In this document: positions 31,070 to 39,515 of the stretch, one piece after another
Layout: each line of letters starts with the position of its first letter
Numbering within the stretch: position 1 is the stretch's first letter
Assembly (NCBI GenBank): GCA_031398695.1
Contig: JANNNU010000163.1
Coordinates: 1 to 41,389, forward strand
Origin: JAIYDJ01 sp031398695
GTDB taxonomy: Bacteria; Pseudomonadota; Alphaproteobacteria; Rhodobacterales; Rhodobacteraceae
Reading direction: 5' to 3'
Length of the DNA stretch: 41,389 nucleotides
The notes under the pieces: generated by a model
Database searches by the model: none
The model's input: only the letters and a program-made list of their open reading frames with translations
Told to the model about the DNA's origin: nothing
Program-made: the position numbers and the translations under genes

Positions 31070-31807
31070 ATGATCCCCCCGGTTTTCATTCTGGTGCGCC
31101 CGCAGATGGGCGAGAACATCGGGGCTGCGGCGCGGGCCATGCTCAACTTCGGGTTGGAGCGGATGCGCGTCGTCGATCCCCGTGACGGCTGGCCAAGCCC
31201 CAAGGCCGCCGCGATGTCAAGCGGCGCGGGGCGCGTGTTGGATCAGGCGGGGCTGTTTGCGGACGTGCCGGGGGCGATCGCCGACTGCGATTATGTGTTT
31301 GCCACCACGGCGCGCGGGCGCGAACTGACAAAGCCGATCATGACGCCGGAGCGGGCCATGGAACACGCGCGCGCGCTGACGGCGGCGGGGCAGCGGGTCG
31401 GCGTCCTCTTTGGCCCCGAGCGGGCGGGTCTGGAGAACGAGGACGTGGTGCGGGCGAATGCGATCGTCACGGTGCCGGTGAACCCCGACTTTCCCAGCCT
31501 GAACCTGGGTCAATGCGTGTTGTTGCTGGGCTACGAGTGGCGGCGCCAGACGGCCGCGGTCGCGCCCGAGGTGATGGAGATGGCGCGCACGGAATTTGCC
31601 AGTGCCCTGGAGGTCGAGAAGCTGGGCGATCATTTCGAGGAGCGTCTGGCGGCGGCGGGATTCTTTTACCCCGAGGGCAAGGTCGACGGCATGAAGCAGT
31701 CGCTTCGCAACATGTGGTCGCGACTGGGCCTGACGCGCGCCGAGGTTCAGACGTTTCACGGGATGCTGCGGCAGATCGCCTACCGCCTGAAAGGGCAGGG
31801 GGACTAG
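31070..31807 (+). CDS. trmJ: tRNA (cytidine/uridine-2'-O-)-methyltransferase TrmJ
   Basis: 245 residues, SPOUT family. It methylates the 2'-O of nucleotide 32 in tRNA anticodon loops. Knot motifs are RPQMGENIGAAARAMLNFGL at the start, VGVLFGPERAGLENEDV (SAM loop) and PSLNLGQCVLLLGYEW. ATG 31070 has GAGG eight bases upstream; ATG 31064 is too close to it. The protein extends past the SPOUT core with a helical tail (MKQSLRNMWSRLGLTRAEVQ) usual for TrmJ. It ends 34 bases before an intergenic repeat. Confidence 0.93.
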   Translation: MIPPVFILVRPQMGENIGAAARAMLNFGLERMRVVDPRDGWPSPKAAAMSSGAGRVLDQAGLFADVPGAIADCDYVFATTARGRELTKPIMTPERAMEHARALTAAGQRVGVLFGPERAGLENEDVVRANAIVTVPVNPDFPSLNLGQCVLLLGYEWRRQTAAVAPEVMEMARTEFASALEVEKLGDHFEERLAAAGFFYPEGKVDGMKQSLRNMWSRLGLTRAEVQTFHGMLRQIAYRLKGQGD

Positions 31808-31841
31808 GCGGCAGAGCGCAGATTTTGCGGATCCGGCACGA

Positions 31842-31895
31842 CCGGGGGTTTCACACCCCCGGACCCCTGTGGGATATTTGTGCCAATGCGAAAGC
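31842..31895. repeat. Intergenic GC hairpin repeat, copy 2
   Basis: CCGGGGGT-TTCAC-ACCCCCGG hairpin (31842-31862), then ACCCCTGT, GGGATATTTG and GCCAATGCGAAAGC. The tail is almost identical to copy 3. It lies between trmJ and the transglycosylase, and the ATG in GCCAATGCG opens a frame into that gene. Confidence 0.8.
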
Positions 31896-31924
31896 GGCAA
31901 GAACTTGAAACAGGCGGGACAGAG

Positions 31925-33175
31925 ATGATGCAGGCAACACGGCGGGCATTCTTGGTGGGCGGCGCGGCACTTGGGCTGGCGGGATGTGCCGGAGGCGGGG
32001 TGACCTCGGGTCGGGCGACCGGGTCTGCCGGGACGGCGGCAGCGGCGCCGCGCGCGGTGCCAAACGCCGGTTTCGATGCCTGGGTGACGGGGTTTCGCGG
32101 TCGGGCGGTTGCGCAGGGCATCCCCGCCGGCACGGTGGACGGCGCGATGCGCGCGGCGGGTTTCCTGCCCGAGGTGATTGAACGGGACCGCAACCAGACC
32201 GAATTCAAGCGCAGTCTGGAGGATTATCTGGCGATCGCGGCGAGTGCCGAGCGGGTGTCGCTGGGGCAGGCCATGATGCGGCAGTACGGTGGGGTGCTGG
32301 GTCGGGTGGAGGCGCAGTACGGCGTCGAGGCCCACGTGGTTGCGGCGGTCTGGGGGTTGGAATCGTTCTACGGCACGCGGCGGGGCAATGTGCCGGTGAT
32401 CTCGGCTTTGGCGACGCTGGCCTATGACGGGCGGCGGGGCGCGTTCTTTGAAAGCCAGCTTGTGGCGGCACTGAAGATCCTGGCGAACGGCGATACCACT
32501 CCGGCCGGGATGACCGGTTCGTGGGCCGGGGCGATGGGGCACACGCAGTTCATTCCGACCAGCTATCTGGCCTATGCGGTGGATTTCACCGGAGACGGGC
32601 GGCGCGACATCTGGAGCGATGATCCGACGGATTCGCTCGCCTCGACGGCGGCGTACCTGTCGCGGTCGGGCTGGCAGCTGGGCTTGCCTTGGGGTACCGA
32701 GGTTCGGTTGCCTGCGGGGTTTTCGGGCGGGTTGCTGGGGCGTGGCAAGGGGCAGTCCGCGGAGTTCTGGGCCGGGCAGGGGGTCATGACCGCGCAGGGC
32801 GGCCGGGTGCCTGCGGGCGGGTCGATCATCGCGCCGAAGGGTGTGGGCGGGCCGGCATTTCTGCTGACGCAGAATTTCAACGTGATCCTGCGGTACAACA
32901 ACGCAGAGAGCTATGCGATCGGGGTCGGGCATCTGTCGGATCGCCTGCTGGGGCGGCCGGGGATACAGGCGGACTGGGGTGCGGATGCCAGCGGCATGAC
33001 GATGGCCGACCGGCAGGAGTTGCAGCGGCGGCTGACGGCGGCCGGGTTTGACACCGGCGGCACCGACGGCGTGATCGGCGCGAGGACCAAGGCGGCCGTT
33101 TCGGGGTATCAGGCGAGCGAGGGATTGCCGGTCACCGGCGAACCGTCGGTCGCGCTGCTACAACGGTTGCGATAG
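31925..33175 (+). CDS. Lytic murein transglycosylase (MltB-type) lipoprotein
   Basis: 416 residues. The signal TRRAFLVGGAALGLAGC combines a twin-Arg with lipobox LAGC, so a lipoprotein at the inner face of the outer membrane or in the periplasm is expected. Residues ~45-340 are an SLT_2 domain with catalytic Glu in VWGLESFYG and GAMGHTQFIPTSYLAYAVDF. Residues ~355-416 are a PG_binding_1 domain (LQRRLTAAGFDTGGTDGVIG). It cleaves peptidoglycan between MurNAc and GlcNAc. I prefer ATG 31925 over 31880, which would start inside the intergenic repeat. Confidence 0.93.
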   Translation: MMQATRRAFLVGGAALGLAGCAGGGVTSGRATGSAGTAAAAPRAVPNAGFDAWVTGFRGRAVAQGIPAGTVDGAMRAAGFLPEVIERDRNQTEFKRSLEDYLAIAASAERVSLGQAMMRQYGGVLGRVEAQYGVEAHVVAAVWGLESFYGTRRGNVPVISALATLAYDGRRGAFFESQLVAALKILANGDTTPAGMTGSWAGAMGHTQFIPTSYLAYAVDFTGDGRRDIWSDDPTDSLASTAAYLSRSGWQLGLPWGTEVRLPAGFSGGLLGRGKGQSAEFWAGQGVMTAQGGRVPAGGSIIAPKGVGGPAFLLTQNFNVILRYNNAESYAIGVGHLSDRLLGRPGIQADWGADASGMTMADRQELQRRLTAAGFDTGGTDGVIGARTKAAVSGYQASEGLPVTGEPSVALLQRLR

Positions 33176-33314
33176 ACGGGGGCTGCCGCTGGTGCGTGCC
33201 GCACCTCGCCCCGGACTGTTTGCACATGGATGACGGCTGTGCCGGGATGTCGCGGGGCCTTGATGGGGTCGGGGGGCGGGGCTAGGGTCTGACCTCAACA
33301 AGAGGTGCGGGCGG

Positions 33315-34466
33315 ATGGCGGGCAAGCGGAGCGTTTTTGAAGAGGTAGGGGCAGCCGGGCAGGCCCCGGTCGTGCCGGTGGGCGGGTTGATCGACCGTCC
33401 GAAGGGGGCCCGCCGCGGCATTCGCGCGTGGATGATCGTGCTGTTCTTGCTGGTGGTCACGATGATCGCCGTGGGGGGGATGACGCGGCTGACCGACAGC
33501 GGGTTGTCGATCACCGAGTGGAAGCCGGTGACCGGGGCGGTGCCGCCGCTGGATGATGCGACCTGGGATGCGGAGTTCGCCAAGTATCAGGCGACCCCGG
33601 AGTTCCAGTTGCAGAACACCGCGATGACGTTGGCGGAGTTTAAGGTTATCTATTGGTGGGAATGGGGACATCGGCAGTTGGGCCGGGTGATCGGGCTGGT
33701 TTGGGCGGTGGGGTTTGCCGGTTTTGCGCTGGCCCGGGCCATTCCGGTCGGCTGGACCCAGCGGATGCTGCTGGTGGGCGCCTTGGGCGGTTTGCAGGGC
33801 GCGGTCGGCTGGTGGATGGTGTCGTCTGGGCTGGAGGGCGAGCGGGTCGATGTGGCGTCTTATCGGCTGGCGACGCATCTGGGGATCGCGTTCGTGATCC
33901 TCGGGTTTCTGGCGTGGTATGTCTTCCTGCTCGGGCGCAGCGAGGCGGAACTGCTTCAGGCGCGCCGGGTGGGCGAGAAGAAGCTGTTCGGGATGACGAC
34001 CGGGTTGATGCACTTTGCCTTCCTGCAAATCGTACTGGGCGCGCTGGTCGCCGGCATCGATGCGGGGCGGGGATTTCCGACATGGCCGCTGATGAACGGG
34101 CAATTCTTTCCGGCGGATGCGTTTTATGTGCCGGGGGGGGTGTGGTGGCAGGCGTTCTTTGAAAACCCCGGTCTTGTTCAGTTCGTTCACCGCATGTCGG
34201 GATACGGGCTCTTCGCTTTCGGTGTCGTGGTGTGGCTGCGCGGGCGCCGGTCGGTGCATCCGATCACCCGGGGCGCCTATAACGTCGTGATGGCCATGAT
34301 GGTCGCGCAGGTTGCGATCGGCATTGCAACCGTGCTTTTGGCGGCGCAGGTGCATGTGGCGATCACCCATCAGATCGGCGCGGTGATCCTGTGGGTGTTG
34401 ATCCTGCGGGCGCGGCATCTGGCGGTTTATCCAGTGGCAGGGTCCATCCGAAAGGGAACGGCATGA
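33315..34466 (+). CDS. ctaA: Heme A synthase
   Basis: 383 residues, COX15/CtaA type 2. It converts heme O to heme A for cytochrome oxidase. About eight membrane segments. The four heme-ligand histidines are visible in EWGHRQLGRVIG, ATHLGIAFVIL, FVHRMSGYGLF and THQIGAV, and the extracytoplasmic TRLTDSGLSITEWKPVTGA loop is typical. The start follows an AGAGGTGCGGGCGG stretch. It overlaps the peptidase gene by ATGA, and the peptidase in turn overlaps the MFS gene, so these three form one operon though their functions seem unrelated. Confidence 0.96.
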   Translation: MAGKRSVFEEVGAAGQAPVVPVGGLIDRPKGARRGIRAWMIVLFLLVVTMIAVGGMTRLTDSGLSITEWKPVTGAVPPLDDATWDAEFAKYQATPEFQLQNTAMTLAEFKVIYWWEWGHRQLGRVIGLVWAVGFAGFALARAIPVGWTQRMLLVGALGGLQGAVGWWMVSSGLEGERVDVASYRLATHLGIAFVILGFLAWYVFLLGRSEAELLQARRVGEKKLFGMTTGLMHFAFLQIVLGALVAGIDAGRGFPTWPLMNGQFFPADAFYVPGGVWWQAFFENPGLVQFVHRMSGYGLFAFGVVVWLRGRRSVHPITRGAYNVVMAMMVAQVAIGIATVLLAAQVHVAITHQIGAVILWVLILRARHLAVYPVAGSIRKGTA

Positions 34467-35944
34467 GCGTGAACAACACGGCGTTTGGCGATCTGATGAC
34501 CTATCAGCGGCAGACCGAGGCGCTTGCCATGGTGGCGGAACGGCTCGGCTGGGATCAGGAAACCATGATGCCGAGGGGCGCCGCCGAGCAGCGGTCCGAA
34601 GAAATGGCGGCGATGGAGGGAGTCCTGCATGCGCGCCGCACCGACCCGCGGATCGCCGACTGGCTGGGGCAGGCAGAGGCTGAGGATGCCGAGGGGCAGG
34701 CGCAACTTCGAGAAATCCGGCGGAGTTTCGCGCGGATGACAAAGGTTCCAGGGGATCTTGCGCAGGAATTGGCGCGGGTGACGTCGCGGGCACAGGGAAT
34801 CTGGGCAGAGTGCCGGGCGCGCGAGGATGTGGCGGGGTTTCTACCGACGCTGCGCGAGGTGATCGGGTTGCGCCAGCAGGAGGCGGAATGTCTGGCACAG
34901 GGCGGCGATCTATACGATGCACTGCTGGATGATTACGAGCCGGGGGCGACGGCCGAGAGCCTTGGCGTGATGTTCGGGGCGATGCGCCCGAGGTTGGTGG
35001 CGTTGCGCGGCGCTGTGCTGGAGAAGGTGGGTCCGGAGCCGTTGGCGGGGGTGTATTCGGAAGCGGCGCAGATGCGGATGGCGCGGGACCTTGCGACGGC
35101 GTTCGGCTATGACTGGAGCCGGGGGCGGATGGATTTGGCGGTGCATCCTTTCTCGTCAGGGTCGGTGTCGGACAGCCGGATCACGACGCGCGTGGTGGAA
35201 AGCGAGCCGTTCAACTGCTTTTACTCGACCATACACGAGGTGGGGCATTCCAGTTACGAGCTGGGCGTCGATCCCGACTATGCCATGACGCCGATCGGGC
35301 GGGGCGTGTCGATGGGCGTGCACGAAAGCCAGAGCCGCATCTATGAAAACCAGCTGGGCCGCAGCCGGGCGTTCACCGGCTGGATGCATGCGCAGATGGC
35401 GGACCGGTTCGACGACTACACCGTCGGCTCGCCCGAGGAATTCTACCGGATCGTCAACCGGGTGCAGCCGGGGTTCATCCGGACCGAGGCCGACGAGGTG
35501 CATTACAACCTGCACATCATGATGCGGTTCGATCTGGAGCGGGCGCTGATTGCCGGAGATCTTGGCGTGCGCGATCTGGAAAGCGCGTGGAACGACCGGT
35601 TCGCTGCGGATTTCGGAGGTATGGTCGAACGGCCGTCGCAGGGGATGCTGCAGGACGTGCATTGGTCGGTGGGGCTGTTCGGCTATTTTCCGACCTACAC
35701 CTTGGGCAATGTCTATGCCGGGTGTCTGCATCAGGCGCTGCGTGCGGCGGTGCCGGGGTTGGACGGCCAACTGGCCGAGGGGGACACTTCGGCGGCCACT
35801 GGGTGGCTGCGCGAAAACCTGCAACGCCACGGCGGTTTGCGCAGCCCGCGCGAAACGGTGGCGCATGCCTGCGGTTTCGAGCCGCACGAGGGGCCTCTGC
35901 TGGACTATCTGGAAGCCAAATTCGGCGACCTTTACGCATTGTGA
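34463..35944 (+). CDS. Carboxypeptidase Taq-type, M32 family
   Basis: 493 residues, the usual M32 length. The zinc site is HEVGH at 258-262 with the third ligand in HESQSRIYENQLG. It has the family motifs VHPFSSG, DSRITTRVVE and GVSMGVHESQ, and the C-terminal YFPTYTLGNVYAG. M32 enzymes are large helical cytoplasmic metallocarboxypeptidases that trim C-terminal residues. ATG 34463 overlaps the ctaA stop; a longer upstream frame is not protein-like. GTG of the next gene overlaps its TGA, giving a tightly coupled trio. Confidence 0.95.
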   Translation: MSVNNTAFGDLMTYQRQTEALAMVAERLGWDQETMMPRGAAEQRSEEMAAMEGVLHARRTDPRIADWLGQAEAEDAEGQAQLREIRRSFARMTKVPGDLAQELARVTSRAQGIWAECRAREDVAGFLPTLREVIGLRQQEAECLAQGGDLYDALLDDYEPGATAESLGVMFGAMRPRLVALRGAVLEKVGPEPLAGVYSEAAQMRMARDLATAFGYDWSRGRMDLAVHPFSSGSVSDSRITTRVVESEPFNCFYSTIHEVGHSSYELGVDPDYAMTPIGRGVSMGVHESQSRIYENQLGRSRAFTGWMHAQMADRFDDYTVGSPEEFYRIVNRVQPGFIRTEADEVHYNLHIMMRFDLERALIAGDLGVRDLESAWNDRFAADFGGMVERPSQGMLQDVHWSVGLFGYFPTYTLGNVYAGCLHQALRAAVPGLDGQLAEGDTSAATGWLRENLQRHGGLRSPRETVAHACGFEPHEGPLLDYLEAKFGDLYAL

Positions 35945-37128
35945 GCGACAGCGGCCCGCCGGAGCTGGGCGACGCGGCCGCAGTCTGGCTGCTGGCAGTC
36001 GGCCAAACGCTGACCTATGCGGCGCTTTACTATTCCTTTGCGGCGCTTTTGCCGGATCTTGAGGCGGCGACGGGGTGGTCCAAAGCGCAGCTGGCTGCCG
36101 GACCGACGCTGGGATTTCTGCTGACGGCAGTTCTGACCCCGTTCACCGGACGCCTGGTGGACCGGGGCTGGGGTGGCGACTTGCTGATCTGGGCGCCTGT
36201 GCTGGGGGCCGCAGCCCTCGCAGGTCTGGGGTTCGTCGGGTCGCTTTCGGGGTGGCTGGCGTTGTGGGCCGTGATCGGCGTTGCGCAGGCGGGCGCGCTC
36301 TACGAGACGTGCTTTGCCTTTCTGACCCGGCGCCTGGGCGTTGGGGCGCGCGCAGCGATCACCCGCGTGACGCTGGTGGCGGGCTTTGCCGGAACGCTGG
36401 CCTTTCCGATGGGCTATCGGTTGGGGGCCACGTTCGGCGGTCAGGGGGCGCTGGTGGCGTTTGCCGCCGTGATCGTGCTGGCAGCGGTGCCGGTCAATGC
36501 GGTGGGCGTCATCCGGCTGCGCCGGTTGCAGGCGGCCGGCACGCAGCGACCCGCGCCAGAGCCGGGCGCCCTGCGCGACGCCCTGCGCACTCCGGCTTTC
36601 TGGGGGATCGCGGCGGTGTTCGGGCTGAATTACCTGAGCCATTCGGTTCTGATCACCTATGCGCTGACCCTGTTTGCCGACAGGGGTGCCGGTGCGGCGA
36701 TGGCGGTGCTCGCCGCCTCGTGTTTCGGTCCGGCGCAGGTGGTGGGGCGGATCGTGCTGCTGCTGAACGAACGGCGGGTCTCGACCCCGGTCGCGGTGCT
36801 GTGGTCGCTGGGGTCGATGGTGCTGGCTGCGGTGCTGTTGTGGCTGGCGGGGCTCGCACCGGGGTTGATCTTCGGGTTTGCCCTGTTGCAGGGGGCGGGG
36901 ATCGGGCTGTCGTCGATCCTGCGGCCGGTGCTGCTGGCCGAGGTGCTGGGGCGGCGCGGGTTCGGCACGATTTCCGGCGCGGCGGCGGTTGCGCCGATTC
37001 TGGGTACGGCTGCGGGGCCGGTGTTCGGGGCATGGCTGCTGGGTCACGGGACGGGGGCGGTCTATGCGGCCTGTCTGGTCATGGCCGTGGTGGCGGGCGT
37101 GATCGGGCTGGGGCTGGTGCGGCGATAG
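35941..37128 (+). CDS. Major facilitator superfamily transporter
   Basis: 395 residues, about twelve hydrophobic segments. The loop after TM2 has FTGRLVDRGWGG, the MFS motif-A-like sequence, and a central cytoplasmic loop separates two halves (RLRRLQAAGTQRPAPEPGAL). Start GTG 35941 overlaps the peptidase stop (GTGA), so it is the third gene of the ctaA operon. The substrate is unknown; coupling to a carboxypeptidase could point to peptide or amino-acid-related transport, but that is speculation. It is convergent with the enoyl-CoA hydratase gene. Confidence 0.9.
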   Translation: MSDSGPPELGDAAAVWLLAVGQTLTYAALYYSFAALLPDLEAATGWSKAQLAAGPTLGFLLTAVLTPFTGRLVDRGWGGDLLIWAPVLGAAALAGLGFVGSLSGWLALWAVIGVAQAGALYETCFAFLTRRLGVGARAAITRVTLVAGFAGTLAFPMGYRLGATFGGQGALVAFAAVIVLAAVPVNAVGVIRLRRLQAAGTQRPAPEPGALRDALRTPAFWGIAAVFGLNYLSHSVLITYALTLFADRGAGAAMAVLAASCFGPAQVVGRIVLLLNERRVSTPVAVLWSLGSMVLAAVLLWLAGLAPGLIFGFALLQGAGIGLSSILRPVLLAEVLGRRGFGTISGAAAVAPILGTAAGPVFGAWLLGHGTGAVYAACLVMAVVAGVIGLGLVRR

Positions 37129-37146
37129 GGGGCTTTCCGCCCTTGT

Positions 37147-37938
37147 CTAGGCGGGCCAGTTCGGGCTGCGCTTTTCGAGGAAGGCGGTCAGACCTTCGTC
37201 GGTGTCGGGGAACAGAAGGTTGTCGACCATCACGGCGCAGGTTTGGGCATAGGCCGCCGCCAGGGGCAGGTCGGCCTGATCCTGAAAGGCGCGTTTGCCA
37301 AGGCGCAGCGCGGGGGCGAGCTTGGCGGCAAGGGTCTGGGCCAGAGCGCGGGTTTCGGCGTCGAGCGTATCAGGCGTCGCGACGCGGTTCACCAGACCAA
37401 CCTCGCGGGCACGGGTGGCCGACAGAAACTCGCCGGTCGTCAGCATCTCGAACGCGATGGCGGGGGGGACCTTGCGGGTCAGCGCGACCATCGGGGTCGC
37501 GCAGAACAGGCCGATGTTGATGCCGTTGACGCCGAAGCGCGCAGTGTCCGCCGCGACGACCAGATCGCACGACGCGACAAGCTGGCACCCCGCGGCAGCG
37601 GCGATGGCGTGGACTTGCGCGATGACGGGTTGGGGCAGGGAGGTCAATGCCTGCATCATGGCGGCGCAGGCGTCGAAGACCGCCGCGAACGCGGCGCGGC
37701 CCTGGTCGGCGCTGGCCCGGGCGGCTTGCAATTCCTTCAGGTCGTGCCCCGCGCAAAAGGCGCGTCCGTTGGCGCGCAGGATGACCACGCGGATGTCTGG
37801 GTCGTGATGCAAGCGGGTGATCTCGGCGCTCAGCGCGGCGACCATCGCGGCCGAGAGCGCGTTGAGGCTGGCCGGAGCGTTGAGCGTCAGCGTGGCGATG
37901 CGGCCGTCGTCGGAACGCGACACGAGCGGATCGGTCAT
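37147..37938 (-). CDS. Enoyl-CoA hydratase/isomerase family protein
   Basis: 263 residues. Crotonase fold with RIATLTLNAPASLNALSAAM, the oxyanion-hole loop AFCAGHDLKELQ, and a second loop IAAAAGCQLVASCDLVVAAD, where Glu of canonical hydratases is replaced (AAAGCQL), so hydratase activity is doubtful. Family members named EchA8-like carry this pattern. ATG 37938 (or the preceding GTG 37941) is about seven bases after the bactofilin stop, so the two are co-transcribed. The substrate is unknown; the lack of one catalytic Glu suggests another crotonase reaction. Confidence 0.88.
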   Translation of the reverse strand: MTDPLVSRSDDGRIATLTLNAPASLNALSAAMVAALSAEITRLHHDPDIRVVILRANGRAFCAGHDLKELQAARASADQGRAAFAAVFDACAAMMQALTSLPQPVIAQVHAIAAAAGCQLVASCDLVVAADTARFGVNGINIGLFCATPMVALTRKVPPAIAFEMLTTGEFLSATRAREVGLVNRVATPDTLDAETRALAQTLAAKLAPALRLGKRAFQDQADLPLAAAYAQTCAVMVDNLLFPDTDEGLTAFLEKRSPNWPA

Positions 37939-37945
37939 CACCGGT

Positions 37946-38317
37946 TCAGGTCTTGGCGAGCGTGAAGCTGCCTTCGATCTGGGCGCCGCTTTCGATCACC
38001 AGGGTGGTATAGGTGATGTCGGCGGCCACGCGGGCGGCGGCGCGCAAAGTGAAGCTGTCCGACGAAACCCGCCCGTTCAGCTTGCCCTTGACCTCGACCG
38101 TGTCGGCCATGACCGAACCCGCGACTCGGCCTTCGGCGCCCACCACCAGACCGCGGGCGGCCAGATTGCCCTCGATTTCGCCCAGCACCTCGATCGTGCC
38201 GTTCGAGGTAATTTCACCGACGATCTTGAGGTCCTGCGCCAGCACCGATTTTGTGTTGGAGGCGGGGCGACCGGCGGTCGACGGCTCGGCGGTCGGATCT
38301 GAGGTTTTGCTGAACAT
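37946..38317 (-). CDS. Bactofilin
   Basis: 123 residues. The bactofilin domain spans ~25-120: short beta-helix rungs KIVGEITSNGTIEVLGEIEG, NLAARGLVVGAEGRV, AGSVMADTVEVKGKLNGRVS and LVIESGAQIEG. It polymerises into filaments that scaffold cell shape or envelope machines. ATG 38317 has AGGAAG five bases upstream. The disordered tail 1-24 is short. It is divergent from the ureohydrolase gene and directly upstream of the crotonase gene. No peptidase gene of the type often paired with bactofilins is next to it. Confidence 0.93.
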   Translation of the reverse strand: MFSKTSDPTAEPSTAGRPASNTKSVLAQDLKIVGEITSNGTIEVLGEIEGNLAARGLVVGAEGRVAGSVMADTVEVKGKLNGRVSSDSFTLRAAARVAADITYTTLVIESGAQIEGSFTLAKT

Positions 38318-38482
38318 GGGGCTTCCTGTGGCTTTGCGCGATAAGGACGTCAGGACGGCGGGCCGGTCAAGGGTTTGAGCGGTCTGCGGGCGCTTTCGCG
38401 CCGTTCGGGTGTCGCTGACAGACCGGACGCGGACGCGCGGGGGTGGTTGGATGACCCCCGAGGGCACGGGCAGAGGGTCGCG

Positions 38483-39490
38483 ATGGCGCATGACGACGGG
38501 TTCTTTCTGCCGGTGTCGGGGTTCGATTTGCCGCGATTCGCGGGGATACCGACCTTCATGCGCTTGCCGCATGTCGGGTTCGACCATCCGCGGATCGGCG
38601 AGGTGCAGATCGGTCTGATCGGCGCGCCGTGGGATGGCGGGACGACCAACCGCCCCGGACCGCGCCATGGGCCGCGGCAGTTGCGCGATCTGTCGACGAT
38701 GATCCGGGCGCAGAACGGTGCGACCTGGGTGGCGCCGTTCGACCTGGCGCGCTGTGCCGATCTGGGGGATGTGGCACCGAACCCGGGCGACCTGATGGAT
38801 TCGCTCTCCCGGATGGAGGCGTTCTATGCGCGGGTGCGGGCGTTGGGCATCCTGCCGCTGACCGGAGGCGGCGATCATCTGTGCACGCTGCCGATCCTGC
38901 GGGTGCTGGGGGCCGGGCGGCCCTTGGGGATGGTGCAGTTCGACAGCCATACCGATCTGAACGACGTCTATTTCGGCACGAGCCGGTACAACCACGGCAC
39001 ACCCTTTCGTCGCGCGGTGGAAGAAGGGATTCTGGACCCTGCCCGCTATGTCATCATCGGAGTGCGTGGAACGGCCTATGGCCGCGAGGATTGGGATTTC
39101 GCCGCCGCCAACGGCATAAGGATTATCCCGATCGCCGAGTTTCATGCGCGCGGGGCCGAGGATGTGATGGCCGAAGCGCGCGAAATCGTCGGCTCGGGCG
39201 CGACCTACGTGACCTACGACATCGATTTCGTCGACCCGACCTTTGCCCCCGGCACCGGGACGCCCGAGGTGGGCGGTCCGACTTCGTGGCAGGCGTTGCA
39301 GGTGGCGCGGGGGCTGCGCGGGCTCAATGTGGTGGGGGCCGATCTGGTCGAAGTGTCACCACCCTTCGATGCCAGTGGCGGGACGGCTTTGCTGGGGGTC
39401 AGCCTGATGTTCGAGATGCTGTGCGTGATGGCCGAGCGGGTAGGGGGGTCTGCCCCCGACGCGCAGGCGCGCCTCCCCCGGGATATTTGA
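38483..39490 (+). CDS. speB: Agmatinase-family ureohydrolase
   Basis: 335 residues. Binuclear Mn site complete: GGDH (129-132), DSHTD (154-158) and DIDFVD (246-251), followed by FAPGTGTPE. The family removes urea from agmatine or related guanidino acids such as guanidinobutyrate; the exact substrate is not fixed by sequence, and DSHTD replaces the common DAHxD. Start ATG 38483 after GAGGG; an earlier ATG at 38375 reads a low-complexity leader. The last ~16 codons come from an intergenic hairpin repeat, whose ATATTTGA supplies the stop. Confidence 0.9.
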   Translation: MAHDDGFFLPVSGFDLPRFAGIPTFMRLPHVGFDHPRIGEVQIGLIGAPWDGGTTNRPGPRHGPRQLRDLSTMIRAQNGATWVAPFDLARCADLGDVAPNPGDLMDSLSRMEAFYARVRALGILPLTGGGDHLCTLPILRVLGAGRPLGMVQFDSHTDLNDVYFGTSRYNHGTPFRRAVEEGILDPARYVIIGVRGTAYGREDWDFAAANGIRIIPIAEFHARGAEDVMAEAREIVGSGATYVTYDIDFVDPTFAPGTGTPEVGGPTSWQALQVARGLRGLNVVGADLVEVSPPFDASGGTALLGVSLMFEMLCVMAERVGGSAPDAQARLPRDI

Positions 39491-39504
39491 GCCAATGCGA
39501 AAGC
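39443..39504. repeat. Intergenic GC hairpin repeat, copy 3, inside a coding end
   Basis: GGGGG-TCTG-CCCCC (39444-39457), then GCGCAGGCGC, CCCCCGGGATATTTG, A, and GCCAATGCGAAAGC. The tail differs from copy 2 at one position. The first ~45 bases are the 3' end of the ureohydrolase gene and include its TGA. Confidence 0.8.
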
Positions 39505-39515
39505 AGGAGGACGCG

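Noticed and set aside
33282..34922. Minus-strand open frame of 546 codons opposite ctaA
   Set aside because: Pro/His/Arg-rich shadow of a clear heme A synthase.
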